A DNA stretch of 64,000 nt from Hyphomicrobiales bacterium (GTDB lineage Bacteria; Pseudomonadota; Alphaproteobacteria; Rhizobiales; JACESI01). A program made the position numbers and the translations under genes. The notes under the pieces are model-generated. The model saw nothing but the letters and a program-made list of their open reading frames with translations, was not told the DNA's origin and ran no database searches. Positions 25,161 to 33,103 of this stretch are shown here, piece after piece. The first letter of the stretch is position 1. The number at the start of each line of letters is the position of its first letter. The DNA is taken from NCBI GenBank assembly GCA_039989895.1, contig JBDXGY010000005.1:186001-250000 (forward strand), in the 5' to 3' direction.

Positions 25161-27173
25161 TTAGGCAGCTCGCAACGATTTGAGAAGATATTGAAGTTCA
25201 CCGCGTAAACTTTCGGTTTGTGTATTCAGCCTTCCGACAACATTTGCAACATTGGCGGATGCCTCATTAGAAACCGTGGCAGCCGACTTCACATCCGCAA
25301 TGTTTTTGGAAACGTCGAGCGTGCCTTGAGATGTAATTTGTATATTATCTACAATCTCACTCGTTGCACCTGATTGGCGCGCTATCGCACCCACAACATT
25401 ATTATTCATCTCGCTGATTTTCGTCATCATACCGGCGACATTTTCAATATCTTCAACAGTGCTACTCGTCACCTGCTGCATCGATTGAATTTGCACTCTT
25501 ATTTCCTCCGTCGCCTGCGCTGTTTGATTGGCAAGCATTTTTACTTCAGAAGCAACAACAGCAAAACCCTTACCTGCATCCCCTGCACGAGCGGCCTCTA
25601 TGGTTGCATTAAGAGCCAGCAAATTGGTTTGTTCAGCTATGTCTTGAATGAGGCCCACAACATTGCCAATTTTCTGCGCACTTTCTGCCAGCCCCTTAAC
25701 CGTCTCATTGGTTGAATCAACTTGCACTTTACCTGAAGCCGCAAATTCGCGCGCCTCTGAGACCTGCTCTGAGATTTCAACAATCGAATTTGAAAGCTCA
25801 GTGGCAGATGATTCCATTGTTTTGGCAGTTGTGTTCGTCTCGGCCGAAATATTTTCCACAGTACCTGCACGATCAACCGTCGTGGATGTGGCATCCGAGA
25901 GGTCTTTGGCCGTGTTTTTCATTTCATCTGCAGCTTCGCTGACGCCATCAACCACGGTTATCACGCTGGCTTCAAGATCCTCAGCTAACTTAAGCATCGT
26001 ACCGCGCTTCTCTTGCTCTCTTTTTTCGTCTTCTTCAGCCTTGGCCGCGCGCATTTGCTCAGTCTCTATGGCATTTTCCTTAAATATCTGCACGGCCTTA
26101 GCCATTTGACCTATTTCATCGGTTTGATCCAAAGCAGGTACATCTGCACTCATATCCCCCTCGGCAATAAGCTTCATGGATTTCGCCATTTTCAATACCG
26201 GCTGACTGATTGCTCTACCAATGAAGTAGGCTAAAGCGAGACCAAAGATAACCGCAAAGAACCCTGCGAGGTACAAAATCTGAGAAGCAGCAGCAATGCC
26301 TGTTGATGCGCGAGCACCCAGACTATCTTGAATAACTATGTCTGATTTTTTAATGGTATCGATTGCCATCGCAAGCCGAGGCCCGAGTACATTCAAAGAC
26401 TCTGTGATAACTTCGTTGCGTTTTTCAATTATGCCTCGGATTTGTTTGAAGGCGATTGCGTATGATGCGGAAATCACGCCAACATGTGTGGCAACCTCGA
26501 AGGCCTCGCTATCTTCTGCCTCATACGACATTTCTTGCGCAGTTTCTTCAAATTCCGTCAGTTGAATTAGAACTTTCTTTGCGGTTTTTGAATTGTTGTC
26601 TGCAAAATATTGGTTTGTGTAAAGCTGCGCCTGCAACACATTCGTTATCATAAGCCCCCCAAAATAAGCGGCCTGAAAATCATCTTCATTTTGTGCAATT
26701 ACGAGCATTTCTTTAAGATTATCAACAGCATCCGATCCAAGTTCGCTCAGTTTTTGCGCAAGCTTATTCCGCTCTTCAACCAAGGCTGAGACTTCTTCAA
26801 ATGAAGCGATATATGCGTCGATATCCTGCGATGCGGCCAGTATTGTTTGATGCTCATCACCTTGATCCAGCTGCTCTGCTATTTTTGCAATATTTTGCTG
26901 AACGATCTCCGCATGATGACGAACTCCATTCGCGGCCTCGTCTGAATTGGTGATCATATGGTCTTTCACCCCCAATGTCACCGAAAGCAAATCAGTCTGA
27001 ATAGTGCTCGTCTGATTCACTTTACTGGCCAGATTTTGATATCGAGAAAACTGATCAGATATGGCACCTAATTGAAGATGTGTCACAAGTGAGATAGCGG
27101 CCAAAAGAACCAGGCTACAGCCAATTCCTAATGTTATTTTCCAGCTAATTTTAAGATTGGAAAGAACCTTCAT
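25161..27173 (-). CDS. methyl-accepting chemotaxis protein
   Basis: A 670-residue transmembrane receptor. TM1 is at about residues 8-30 and TM2 at about 298-318, enclosing a helical periplasmic sensor region of about 265 residues. A HAMP domain follows (IGRAISQPVLKMAKSM), then the cytoplasmic signalling coiled coil with the highly conserved hairpin IAEQTNLLALNATIEAARAGDAGKGFAVVASEVKMLA. It should feed a CheA/CheW complex, but no che gene is in the window. The ligand is unknown. Confidence 0.93.
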   Translation of the reverse strand: MKVLSNLKISWKITLGIGCSLVLLAAISLVTHLQLGAISDQFSRYQNLASKVNQTSTIQTDLLSVTLGVKDHMITNSDEAANGVRHHAEIVQQNIAKIAEQLDQGDEHQTILAASQDIDAYIASFEEVSALVEERNKLAQKLSELGSDAVDNLKEMLVIAQNEDDFQAAYFGGLMITNVLQAQLYTNQYFADNNSKTAKKVLIQLTEFEETAQEMSYEAEDSEAFEVATHVGVISASYAIAFKQIRGIIEKRNEVITESLNVLGPRLAMAIDTIKKSDIVIQDSLGARASTGIAAASQILYLAGFFAVIFGLALAYFIGRAISQPVLKMAKSMKLIAEGDMSADVPALDQTDEIGQMAKAVQIFKENAIETEQMRAAKAEEDEKREQEKRGTMLKLAEDLEASVITVVDGVSEAADEMKNTAKDLSDATSTTVDRAGTVENISAETNTTAKTMESSATELSNSIVEISEQVSEAREFAASGKVQVDSTNETVKGLAESAQKIGNVVGLIQDIAEQTNLLALNATIEAARAGDAGKGFAVVASEVKMLANQTAQATEEIRVQIQSMQQVTSSTVEDIENVAGMMTKISEMNNNVVGAIARQSGATSEIVDNIQITSQGTLDVSKNIADVKSAATVSNEASANVANVVGRLNTQTESLRGELQYLLKSLRAA

Positions 27174-27487
27174 AAATGCCCCATAATACTGAATATACTA
27201 TGGGTAGGACCATCTACGAATATTATAAACAACTACTTACTATAAATGCGATTTAGAAGCGCTGTTACATTAATTCAATGACAATGATATCTAGTTTATC
27301 AGCTTCAGTATGAACCAAGCATCCATCAGGTACAAAAACCACCGTTTCCCCCACAAGTCATTGCGCGAGCTGTTTAGCTTTATTACCGCTTCCACTAAGT
27401 CTGCGACTTATTGAAGAGATGCCGCTTGAACGTAGTCATTGCTTCTTATGAAACCACACGCCTTGATCGCACCATTTAGCTGCCTGA
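27174..27487. other. intergenic region between malic enzyme and chemoreceptor
   Basis: 314 bp with no credible ORF. It holds the promoter of the chemoreceptor (minus strand) and the 3' end of the malic enzyme gene. The left copy of a 23-nt direct repeat is at 27261-27283. No hairpin terminator was found. Confidence 0.5.
27261..27283 (+). repeat. direct repeat flanking the malic enzyme gene, left copy
   Basis: 23-nt element whose core is GTTACRTTAATTCAATGACA. It matches the copy at 29348-29370 with two mismatches in 23 and the same orientation. The outer TGT and ACA give it weak dyad character, so it could also be a regulator site. Confidence 0.55.
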
Positions 27488-29119
27488 TTAGTAATGCGGA
27501 TCATACATCGAAGCGGCAATTGTAGCAGCCAGATCGTCCGGCCGATCGGTCCCAGCGATCCCGAGAGAGAACGCCTTGTCGGCAACCGCAAATGCGATGG
27601 CTTCAGATACACGACGGATTTCAGACAATTTAGGATAAAGCGCCCCCTGAGCCAGATCGTTCTCACTGACGAAACCTGCGAGTGCGGCCGCAGCAGTTAG
27701 AAAAACCTCATCGGGAAGGGTTGATGCTTTGGCCGCCAAAGCACCAAGGCCGATACCTGGAAACACATAGGCATTATTGCCTTGACCGGGTCGGCGCACG
27801 GAGCCATCTGGCAACACAACTGGCTTGAAAGGACTACCGGAAGAGAAAATCACTCGCCCATCGGACCATTTATAGGCTTCTTCAGCTGTGCATTCGGCAC
27901 GTGATGTAGGGTTGGACAGCGCAAAAATTACAGGCTTTTCATTCAATTCGGCCATCTTGCGCACGACACCCTCATTAAAGGTTCCAGGTGCGCCTGTGGC
28001 GCCAATCAAAATGTCCGGCTTTATGGAATCCAACGCGGCCATGAAACCCATCTTCGGATGATCATGTGCATAAGGGAGGTTTTGTGGCGCGAGATCAGAT
28101 CGTTCTGCCACAACCAGCCCCTCAACATCGACAAACCAAAGACGCCGACGTGCCTCTTCGCTGTTTAGGCCTTCGGCTTCGAAGGCACGCGCCATCAAAT
28201 CGCCTATCCCAGTTGCTGCTGAACCCGCCCCAAGGAACATGATTTTCAAATCCTTAAACGCCTTGCCGGTTGCACGCGTGGCCGCCATAACGCCAGCCAG
28301 CGAAACGGCGGCTGTTCCTTGAATGTCATCATTAAAGCAGAGATACTGGTCTCGATGACGATTCAAGAGACTATAGGCATTCGGCGTCAGAAAATCCTCA
28401 AACTGGATCAGCACGTCTGGATACTTGTCCTGTGCTGCAGCCATGAACTCGTCGACGAGTTCAAGATAAGCGTCACCCTTTACCCGTTCAGCCGGGTAAC
28501 CAAGATAAGACGGATCATTGCGGATCTCATCATTGTTGGTGCCGATATCGAGCATCACCGGCAAGCATTGATTAGGATGGATTCCCGCGCACGCTGTATA
28601 GAGAGACAATTTGCCGATCGAAATACCCATGCCATTGGCCCCAAGGTCACCTAAGCCCAGAATACGCTCCCCATCAGTCACCACAATCACACGCACATCA
28701 TCCTCTGGCCAATTGTCGAGCATCGCTCGCATTTGTCCTTTATCTTCAGGCGTCACATAAAAACCGCGTGGGCGACGGAATATGTGCGCAAATTCGCGAC
28801 AAGCCTGACCGACAGTTGGTGTGTAGATCAGGGGCATGATCTCTTCGATATTGTCAATGAGAGTACGATAGAACAGTGTTTCGTTCCGGTCTTGCAAGGC
28901 TGTCAAGAAAATGTAGCGCTCGATATCGTAATGCTTGCGCCGCATGTTCTCGAGCGCTCGACTTTTTTGCCTTTCAAGATCAGTCACCGCATATGGAAGC
29001 AGGCCGCGCAGGCCGTGCTCGTCTCTTTCCTCGCGTGTGAAGGCGGTTGATTTTGTCGCATGAGGGTCACGCAAAATTTCGCTTTTATCACTTTTATCGC
29101 TTTTGATCATGAAGGACAC
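27488..29119 (-). CDS. NAD(P)-dependent malic enzyme (large, MaeA/SfcA-type)
   Basis: Oxidatively decarboxylates malate to pyruvate. The 543-residue length and lack of a phosphotransacetylase domain put it in the large eukaryote-like/SfcA class. The N-terminal YTPTVGQAC and FYVTPEDKGQM are typical; VTDGERILGLGDLGANGMGI holds the substrate region, FNDDIQGTAAV the metal-binding Asp, and FLGAGSAATGIGDL the dinucleotide site. Start GTG 29119 is used; ATG 29110 is possible. The N-terminus carries a short DKSDKS duplication. It is flanked by a 23-nt direct repeat. Confidence 0.92.
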   Translation of the reverse strand: MSFMIKSDKSDKSEILRDPHATKSTAFTREERDEHGLRGLLPYAVTDLERQKSRALENMRRKHYDIERYIFLTALQDRNETLFYRTLIDNIEEIMPLIYTPTVGQACREFAHIFRRPRGFYVTPEDKGQMRAMLDNWPEDDVRVIVVTDGERILGLGDLGANGMGISIGKLSLYTACAGIHPNQCLPVMLDIGTNNDEIRNDPSYLGYPAERVKGDAYLELVDEFMAAAQDKYPDVLIQFEDFLTPNAYSLLNRHRDQYLCFNDDIQGTAAVSLAGVMAATRATGKAFKDLKIMFLGAGSAATGIGDLMARAFEAEGLNSEEARRRLWFVDVEGLVVAERSDLAPQNLPYAHDHPKMGFMAALDSIKPDILIGATGAPGTFNEGVVRKMAELNEKPVIFALSNPTSRAECTAEEAYKWSDGRVIFSSGSPFKPVVLPDGSVRRPGQGNNAYVFPGIGLGALAAKASTLPDEVFLTAAAALAGFVSENDLAQGALYPKLSEIRRVSEAIAFAVADKAFSLGIAGTDRPDDLAATIAASMYDPHY

Positions 29120-29542
29120 GCTTTCCTGATTTTATGGTTTTTTGTATCAATCATACATATTTTGATTAAGTACGACGTTAACTTGCACAAGAGTTAAGCG
29201 CAACGAAGGCGAACAAGAAATCGTGTGCAAAAAACTGATACCTTAAACCCGATTTTCACTCAATTAATGAATATATGACACAGAGCTTTGATGCGTTCGT
29301 GACATATTTGGTTACACGTGATTCAAAGAATTTGGAGTTAACCTGATGTTGTTACGTTAATTCAATGACATCTGTTTGAGCAGCATCCAAAAACAACAAC
29401 ATGACCAGCACAATTTCAGCAACAAGATGAAGCGTTTTTCCATTTCACCAAAGGTGAATAATCCAGCATAAGACATGATCACTTGACCAGACTATCCGCT
29501 TATTGCTTGCGCCACACCATTTAGCAATTAAACTGCGACAAC
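29120..29542. other. intergenic region between malic enzyme and nudC
   Basis: 423 bp between divergent genes, AT-rich, with no credible ORF. It must hold both promoters. A small dyad TGTAT-N5-ATACA lies close to the malic enzyme start, and the right copy of the 23-nt repeat is at 29348-29370. Confidence 0.5.
29348..29370 (+). repeat. direct repeat flanking the malic enzyme gene, right copy
   Basis: Second copy of the element described at 27261-27283, about 2.09 kb away. It lies 173 bp upstream of nudC and 229 bp upstream of the malic enzyme start. Confidence 0.55.
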
Positions 29543-30475
29543 ATGACATATGACTATACCCTGCCGACTAACGACCTGAGCAGCCTGAACGGATTTTCTG
29601 GTAACACCCTCAATCGACTTGGTGAGCAGCGTGAAATATTAGATATATCTGCGCTGCATCGTGATAACCGCAGCCGTTATTATGTTTTAAGCGAACAACG
29701 CCAGCTGATAAAAAGCACCAATCCTTTCGACGCTTTGTTCACGCGTGATGAGGTCCTGACCTTAAATGGTCATCCTGATGAAGCATATCTTTTAGGGTGT
29801 CGTGAAGATGGTACAGCTGAATTTGCTTTGAGCGTTGAGCGCCAAGAAGCCTATCCAGACCAAATCGAAGCGGTTGATTTGCGCACTCTCACCCGCGCCG
29901 GTATTCTTTATGGCGAAAGATTGGGGGCAATCGCCCAAGCTCGATCCTTGGTTTTATGGCATGAAACGTATCAGTATTGCAGCAAATGTGGCACTAAGAC
30001 CCATGTTACACAAGCCGCTTACGCGCGCCACTGCAGCGTTTGTGAGGTAAACCATTTCCCTCGCACTGATCCTGTTGTCATCATGCTTGCCGTTGATGGA
30101 GATAGCTGCCTTTTAGGACGCAGCCCATCCTTTCCAGAAAAGATGGTGTCCTGTCTCGCAGGCTTTATTGAAGTTGGTGAAACCGCAGAAGAAGCTGTGA
30201 GGCGCGAACTTTTTGAAGAATCCGGCATCAAAACCCATCGCGTTCGATATCATTCAAGTCAGCCATGGCCCTTCCCTTCATCCTTGATGATAGGGTTTTA
30301 TGCAGAGGCGATATCAACTGACATCAAAACCGATGATGAACTTGACATGTGTCGTTGGTTTACGCGGGAAGAAACAGCAAGCATTTTGACAAAAGAACAT
30401 GAAGAAGGATTTTGGTCGCCACCACAAATGGCCATTGCCCATCAGCTAATGAAAGGTTTTGTCGAGGGCAAATAA
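29543..30475 (+). CDS. nudC: NADH pyrophosphatase / NAD-RNA decapping Nudix hydrolase
   Basis: Hydrolyses NAD(H) to NMN(H) plus AMP and can remove NAD caps from RNA. A zinc ribbon with four Cys (YCSKCGTKTH ... HCSVCEVNHFPR) precedes the Nudix box GFIEVGETAEEAVRRELFEESGI, followed by the NudC hallmark SQPWPFPSSLM. Length is 310 residues. ATG 29543 lacks a clear ribosome site, so the start could differ slightly. A hairpin follows the stop. Confidence 0.94.
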   Translation: MTYDYTLPTNDLSSLNGFSGNTLNRLGEQREILDISALHRDNRSRYYVLSEQRQLIKSTNPFDALFTRDEVLTLNGHPDEAYLLGCREDGTAEFALSVERQEAYPDQIEAVDLRTLTRAGILYGERLGAIAQARSLVLWHETYQYCSKCGTKTHVTQAAYARHCSVCEVNHFPRTDPVVIMLAVDGDSCLLGRSPSFPEKMVSCLAGFIEVGETAEEAVRRELFEESGIKTHRVRYHSSQPWPFPSSLMIGFYAEAISTDIKTDDELDMCRWFTREETASILTKEHEEGFWSPPQMAIAHQLMKGFVEGK

Positions 30476-30476
30476 A

Positions 30477-30505
30477 AAGGACCGCTTAATGCGGCCCTTT
30501 TATTT
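30477..30505 (+). terminator. intrinsic terminator after nudC
   Basis: GGACCGC and GCGGCCC pair with one mismatch over a 5-nt loop (TTAAT), followed by TTTTATTT. Located two bases past nudC, between convergent genes. Confidence 0.7.
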
Positions 30506-30530
30506 GATGATTATGTGATTGGTAAGAATT

Positions 30531-31034
30531 TTATTGTGCAGAGTCGCCGTTAGCAAAACCATTTCTTTGTTGGACTTGCTGACGAACGCTGCCAAACGCA
30601 TCTTCATTGTCGCCAAGCGCTAGTGAGCGCTCGCAGTTTGGCGAACAGCTGAAAGTTTCGCGATCTGTACGGCGATAAACGGTTACAGCATTGACGCGCT
30701 CACCTTGCACGGTCAAAAGCGCATCAGCAATCGGCTCACCGTCTTTGTCGAGAATAATCATATTTGTCACGCCAAAGCTTTTGCCCGTGATCACTAAAGT
30801 CTGGCTGTCTTGCACAGTTGCATCCGCAATGCCTGGATTGCCAATAATGACAGTCGCTGCTGGTCGCGATACCCGCATAACTTTGGCATGATCAACAGTG
30901 ACGTTAATTGTTTCTTTGGCTGATGCATCATCAACCCCAGTAAATCCTGTAACCATAAGGCCGATTGCCAAAATAGCCACGCCAAAACATTTACTAGGAG
31001 AAAAACGGCCAGTTGAGTTTAAATTTAAATTCAT
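30531..31034 (-). CDS. orphan pilus/secretin N-terminal domain protein
   Basis: About 167 residues with an N-terminal hydrophobic segment ending near DASAKE, a signal peptide. The next 85 residues (INVTVDHAKVMRVSRPAATVIIGNPGIADATV, VITGKSFGVTNMIILD) match the pilus-formation N-terminal domain of CpaC/RhcC secretins. The secretin barrel is missing; a Cys pair (FSCSPNCERS) and a Gln-rich tail follow. ATG 31034 has GGATG at correct spacing; 31049 is an alternative. No cpa/tad genes are near, so it is either a stand-alone periplasmic adaptor or a relic. Confidence 0.8.
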   Translation of the reverse strand: MNLNLNSTGRFSPSKCFGVAILAIGLMVTGFTGVDDASAKETINVTVDHAKVMRVSRPAATVIIGNPGIADATVQDSQTLVITGKSFGVTNMIILDKDGEPIADALLTVQGERVNAVTVYRRTDRETFSCSPNCERSLALGDNEDAFGSVRQQVQQRNGFANGDSAQ

Positions 31035-31111
31035 GGTTACATCATCCATATTCGAGAATATTGAATGGATAGTATGAACCTACATGGTAAATGAAAGATT
31101 TATTTTAAGGA

Positions 31112-31128
31112 AATATCAAAATGATATT
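31112..31128. repeat. inverted repeat upstream of the orphan pilus-domain gene
   Basis: AATATCA-AAA-TGATATT, a perfect 7-3-7 dyad, lies 78 bp upstream of that gene's start in AT-rich DNA. It is a possible operator. Confidence 0.45.
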
Positions 31129-31178
31129 CAATGTTGCAATATATGATCTGATGACTCTAAGTCCACAACCAAGCGATA

Positions 31179-31976
31179 TTAGCTACGTCTGAAAATCACA
31201 CTCGATAGCCAACCAGTGACTATGGCAAGTATCACGCAGAATATGCCATAGAGATAGCCATAATCATATGAGAAATCGAACATTAACTGCTCAAAACCAG
31301 TTTTGGTGATCTCAACGATATGACTGGAATCTGAAACCAATTCACCCTCAACAAAAAGATAGCTTTTAACCGTGTGATTGCCAACCGGAATGAGCGCAGG
31401 TATTTTGAAACGAGCACGGAATAAGTTATCTCCTAGAAAGTTAATCCCTGTTCCTTGCCAAAAAAGACCATCAGCCTTTTTCAAGCGGACAACCGCGGTT
31501 CTAAAGTCTTGCGGTGCTGTGGAAACTGTTTTGTTTTCAGAATTACCAAAAGATGTATGATTCAATCCAATTTTGAGTGCACTCAATGATTCATTCAATG
31601 CGTTTTCATCTTGGGGTTTTGACGTCATCATCAAATAAGAACTTGGGATCATTTCGAAGCCGACGCTATCGTTATTAACCCATATGCCCCCTGTGCGAGC
31701 TTTCTTTCGCACGACACCTTCTTCAGTGGGGCCTTCAATTACGACAACAATATCGTAGTCACTAATCATACCTTCTTTATCTTGAGTTTTAGTCAAGCGT
31801 TGGAGGTTATTAATTGTGCCGAATACAAGGAGTTCTGAACCGTTAAAGTCGGATGTAATATAAATCGTTTCATTTGATAAACCTGTGATCAGCTCTTGTG
31901 CGGTCGCTGAAAATGGCAAGATAGTGATTGCAAATGCCATAAAGGCGTATCTCAAATAATACTTGAAGCACTGCAT
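31179..31976 (-). CDS. TIGR02186 family membrane-anchored protein
   Basis: A 265-residue protein with an N-terminal signal (cleaved near ATAQE), a large periplasmic beta-rich part with repeated strands such as IYITSDFNGSELLVFGTI, and one C-terminal transmembrane helix (YGYLYGIFCVILAIVTGWLSSVIF). It matches the uncharacterised alphaproteobacterial family TIGR02186, usually encoded beside a TauE/SafE permease. Here the permease is immediately upstream and the two genes overlap by one base (TAATG), suggesting a physical partner. Confidence 0.82.
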   Translation of the reverse strand: MQCFKYYLRYAFMAFAITILPFSATAQELITGLSNETIYITSDFNGSELLVFGTINNLQRLTKTQDKEGMISDYDIVVVIEGPTEEGVVRKKARTGGIWVNNDSVGFEMIPSSYLMMTSKPQDENALNESLSALKIGLNHTSFGNSENKTVSTAPQDFRTAVVRLKKADGLFWQGTGINFLGDNLFRARFKIPALIPVGNHTVKSYLFVEGELVSDSSHIVEITKTGFEQLMFDFSYDYGYLYGIFCVILAIVTGWLSSVIFRRS

Positions 31977-32911
31977 TACCCGTGTCCTCCAAAACCAATT
32001 GAGAATAATTCTGAAGGTGTAACGACCAAATCATAAGCAAGACGAGCGCAAACGATTAAGACAATCAGTGCAAGCAGAGCACGCAATTGCTCGCCTTTGA
32101 GCTTTTGACCAGCCTGCGCCCCAAATTGCGCTCCGATGACCCCGCCGACCATTAATATAAAGGCCAGCATTACATCCACAGTATGATTAGCACCAGCCTG
32201 TGCAATGGTTGTGAACATAGTCACGAACATGATTTGAAACAACGATGTGCCAATGACGACATTTGTTGGAACACGCAACAGATAAATCATCGCTGGCACC
32301 ATAATAAATCCACCACCAACACCCATGATAGAAGCAAGCACACCAACAAGCCCGCCAATCATCAAAACAGGGATGGCACTAATATAAAGCTTGGAGCGTT
32401 TGAAGCGCATTTTAAAGGGTAGGCCATGAATCCAATTATGCTGCCCTGGCATTTTGGTTGCGATTACTTTTCCTGATTTAGCGGCAGTTGCTGCCCGGCG
32501 CATAAAGCCAACACTCTCGTAAAGCATCAAGCTGCCAATCCCGCCCAAAAAGCCGACATAGGCAATAGAAATAATCAAATCAAGTTGGCCGATCTGACGC
32601 AAAAAACCAAATAGGATAACACCGAAAAACGATCCTATAATACCACCCACCAACAACAGGCCGCCGAGTTTAAAATCAATACTTTTTCGACGGAAGTGAA
32701 CAAGCGCACCGGAAAAAGAGGACGCAACGATCTGGTTTGCCTCCGTGGCAACAGCCACAGCAGGTGGAATACCTGAAAAAATCAAAAGCGGTGTCATCAA
32801 AAAACCACCGCCCACGCCAAACATGCCAGACAAAAATCCTACAGCAGCGCCCATGCCCAAAAAAATGAACACATTCACGGGCAGTTCAGCAATTGGCAGA
32901 TATAGGAACAC
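31976..32911 (-). CDS. TSUP family (TauE/SafE-like) anion permease
   Basis: A 311-residue inner-membrane transporter with about eight to nine helices. The two glycine-rich repeats FLSGMFGVGGGFLMTPLLIFSGIPP and VLASIMGVGGGFIMVPAMIYLLRVP are the twofold motif of the sulfite/sulfonate exporter family. Family members move sulfite, sulfoacetate or other small organic anions. The window encodes a sulfite-oxidising pathway about 9 kb away, so sulfur-anion transport is attractive but unproven. First gene of a two-gene operon. Confidence 0.88.
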   Translation of the reverse strand: MFLYLPIAELPVNVFIFLGMGAAVGFLSGMFGVGGGFLMTPLLIFSGIPPAVAVATEANQIVASSFSGALVHFRRKSIDFKLGGLLLVGGIIGSFFGVILFGFLRQIGQLDLIISIAYVGFLGGIGSLMLYESVGFMRRAATAAKSGKVIATKMPGQHNWIHGLPFKMRFKRSKLYISAIPVLMIGGLVGVLASIMGVGGGFIMVPAMIYLLRVPTNVVIGTSLFQIMFVTMFTTIAQAGANHTVDVMLAFILMVGGVIGAQFGAQAGQKLKGEQLRALLALIVLIVCARLAYDLVVTPSELFSIGFGGHG

Positions 32912-33103
32912 GGATAATATCTTCTAAGAGAGAAAAACAAACCTTATGCAATTAAGGCTCATAAATACCCGCTTCTTCTTTAAGTCAATATGGTTGACCC
33001 CATAACATCGAAGATCATGGTTGAAACATAAAGAAAAGCCTTCAAGTTTGGAATTTTTTTCTCAAAAATGAGACTAAAACGAATTTTGCAAGGCTCAATG
33101 GAA

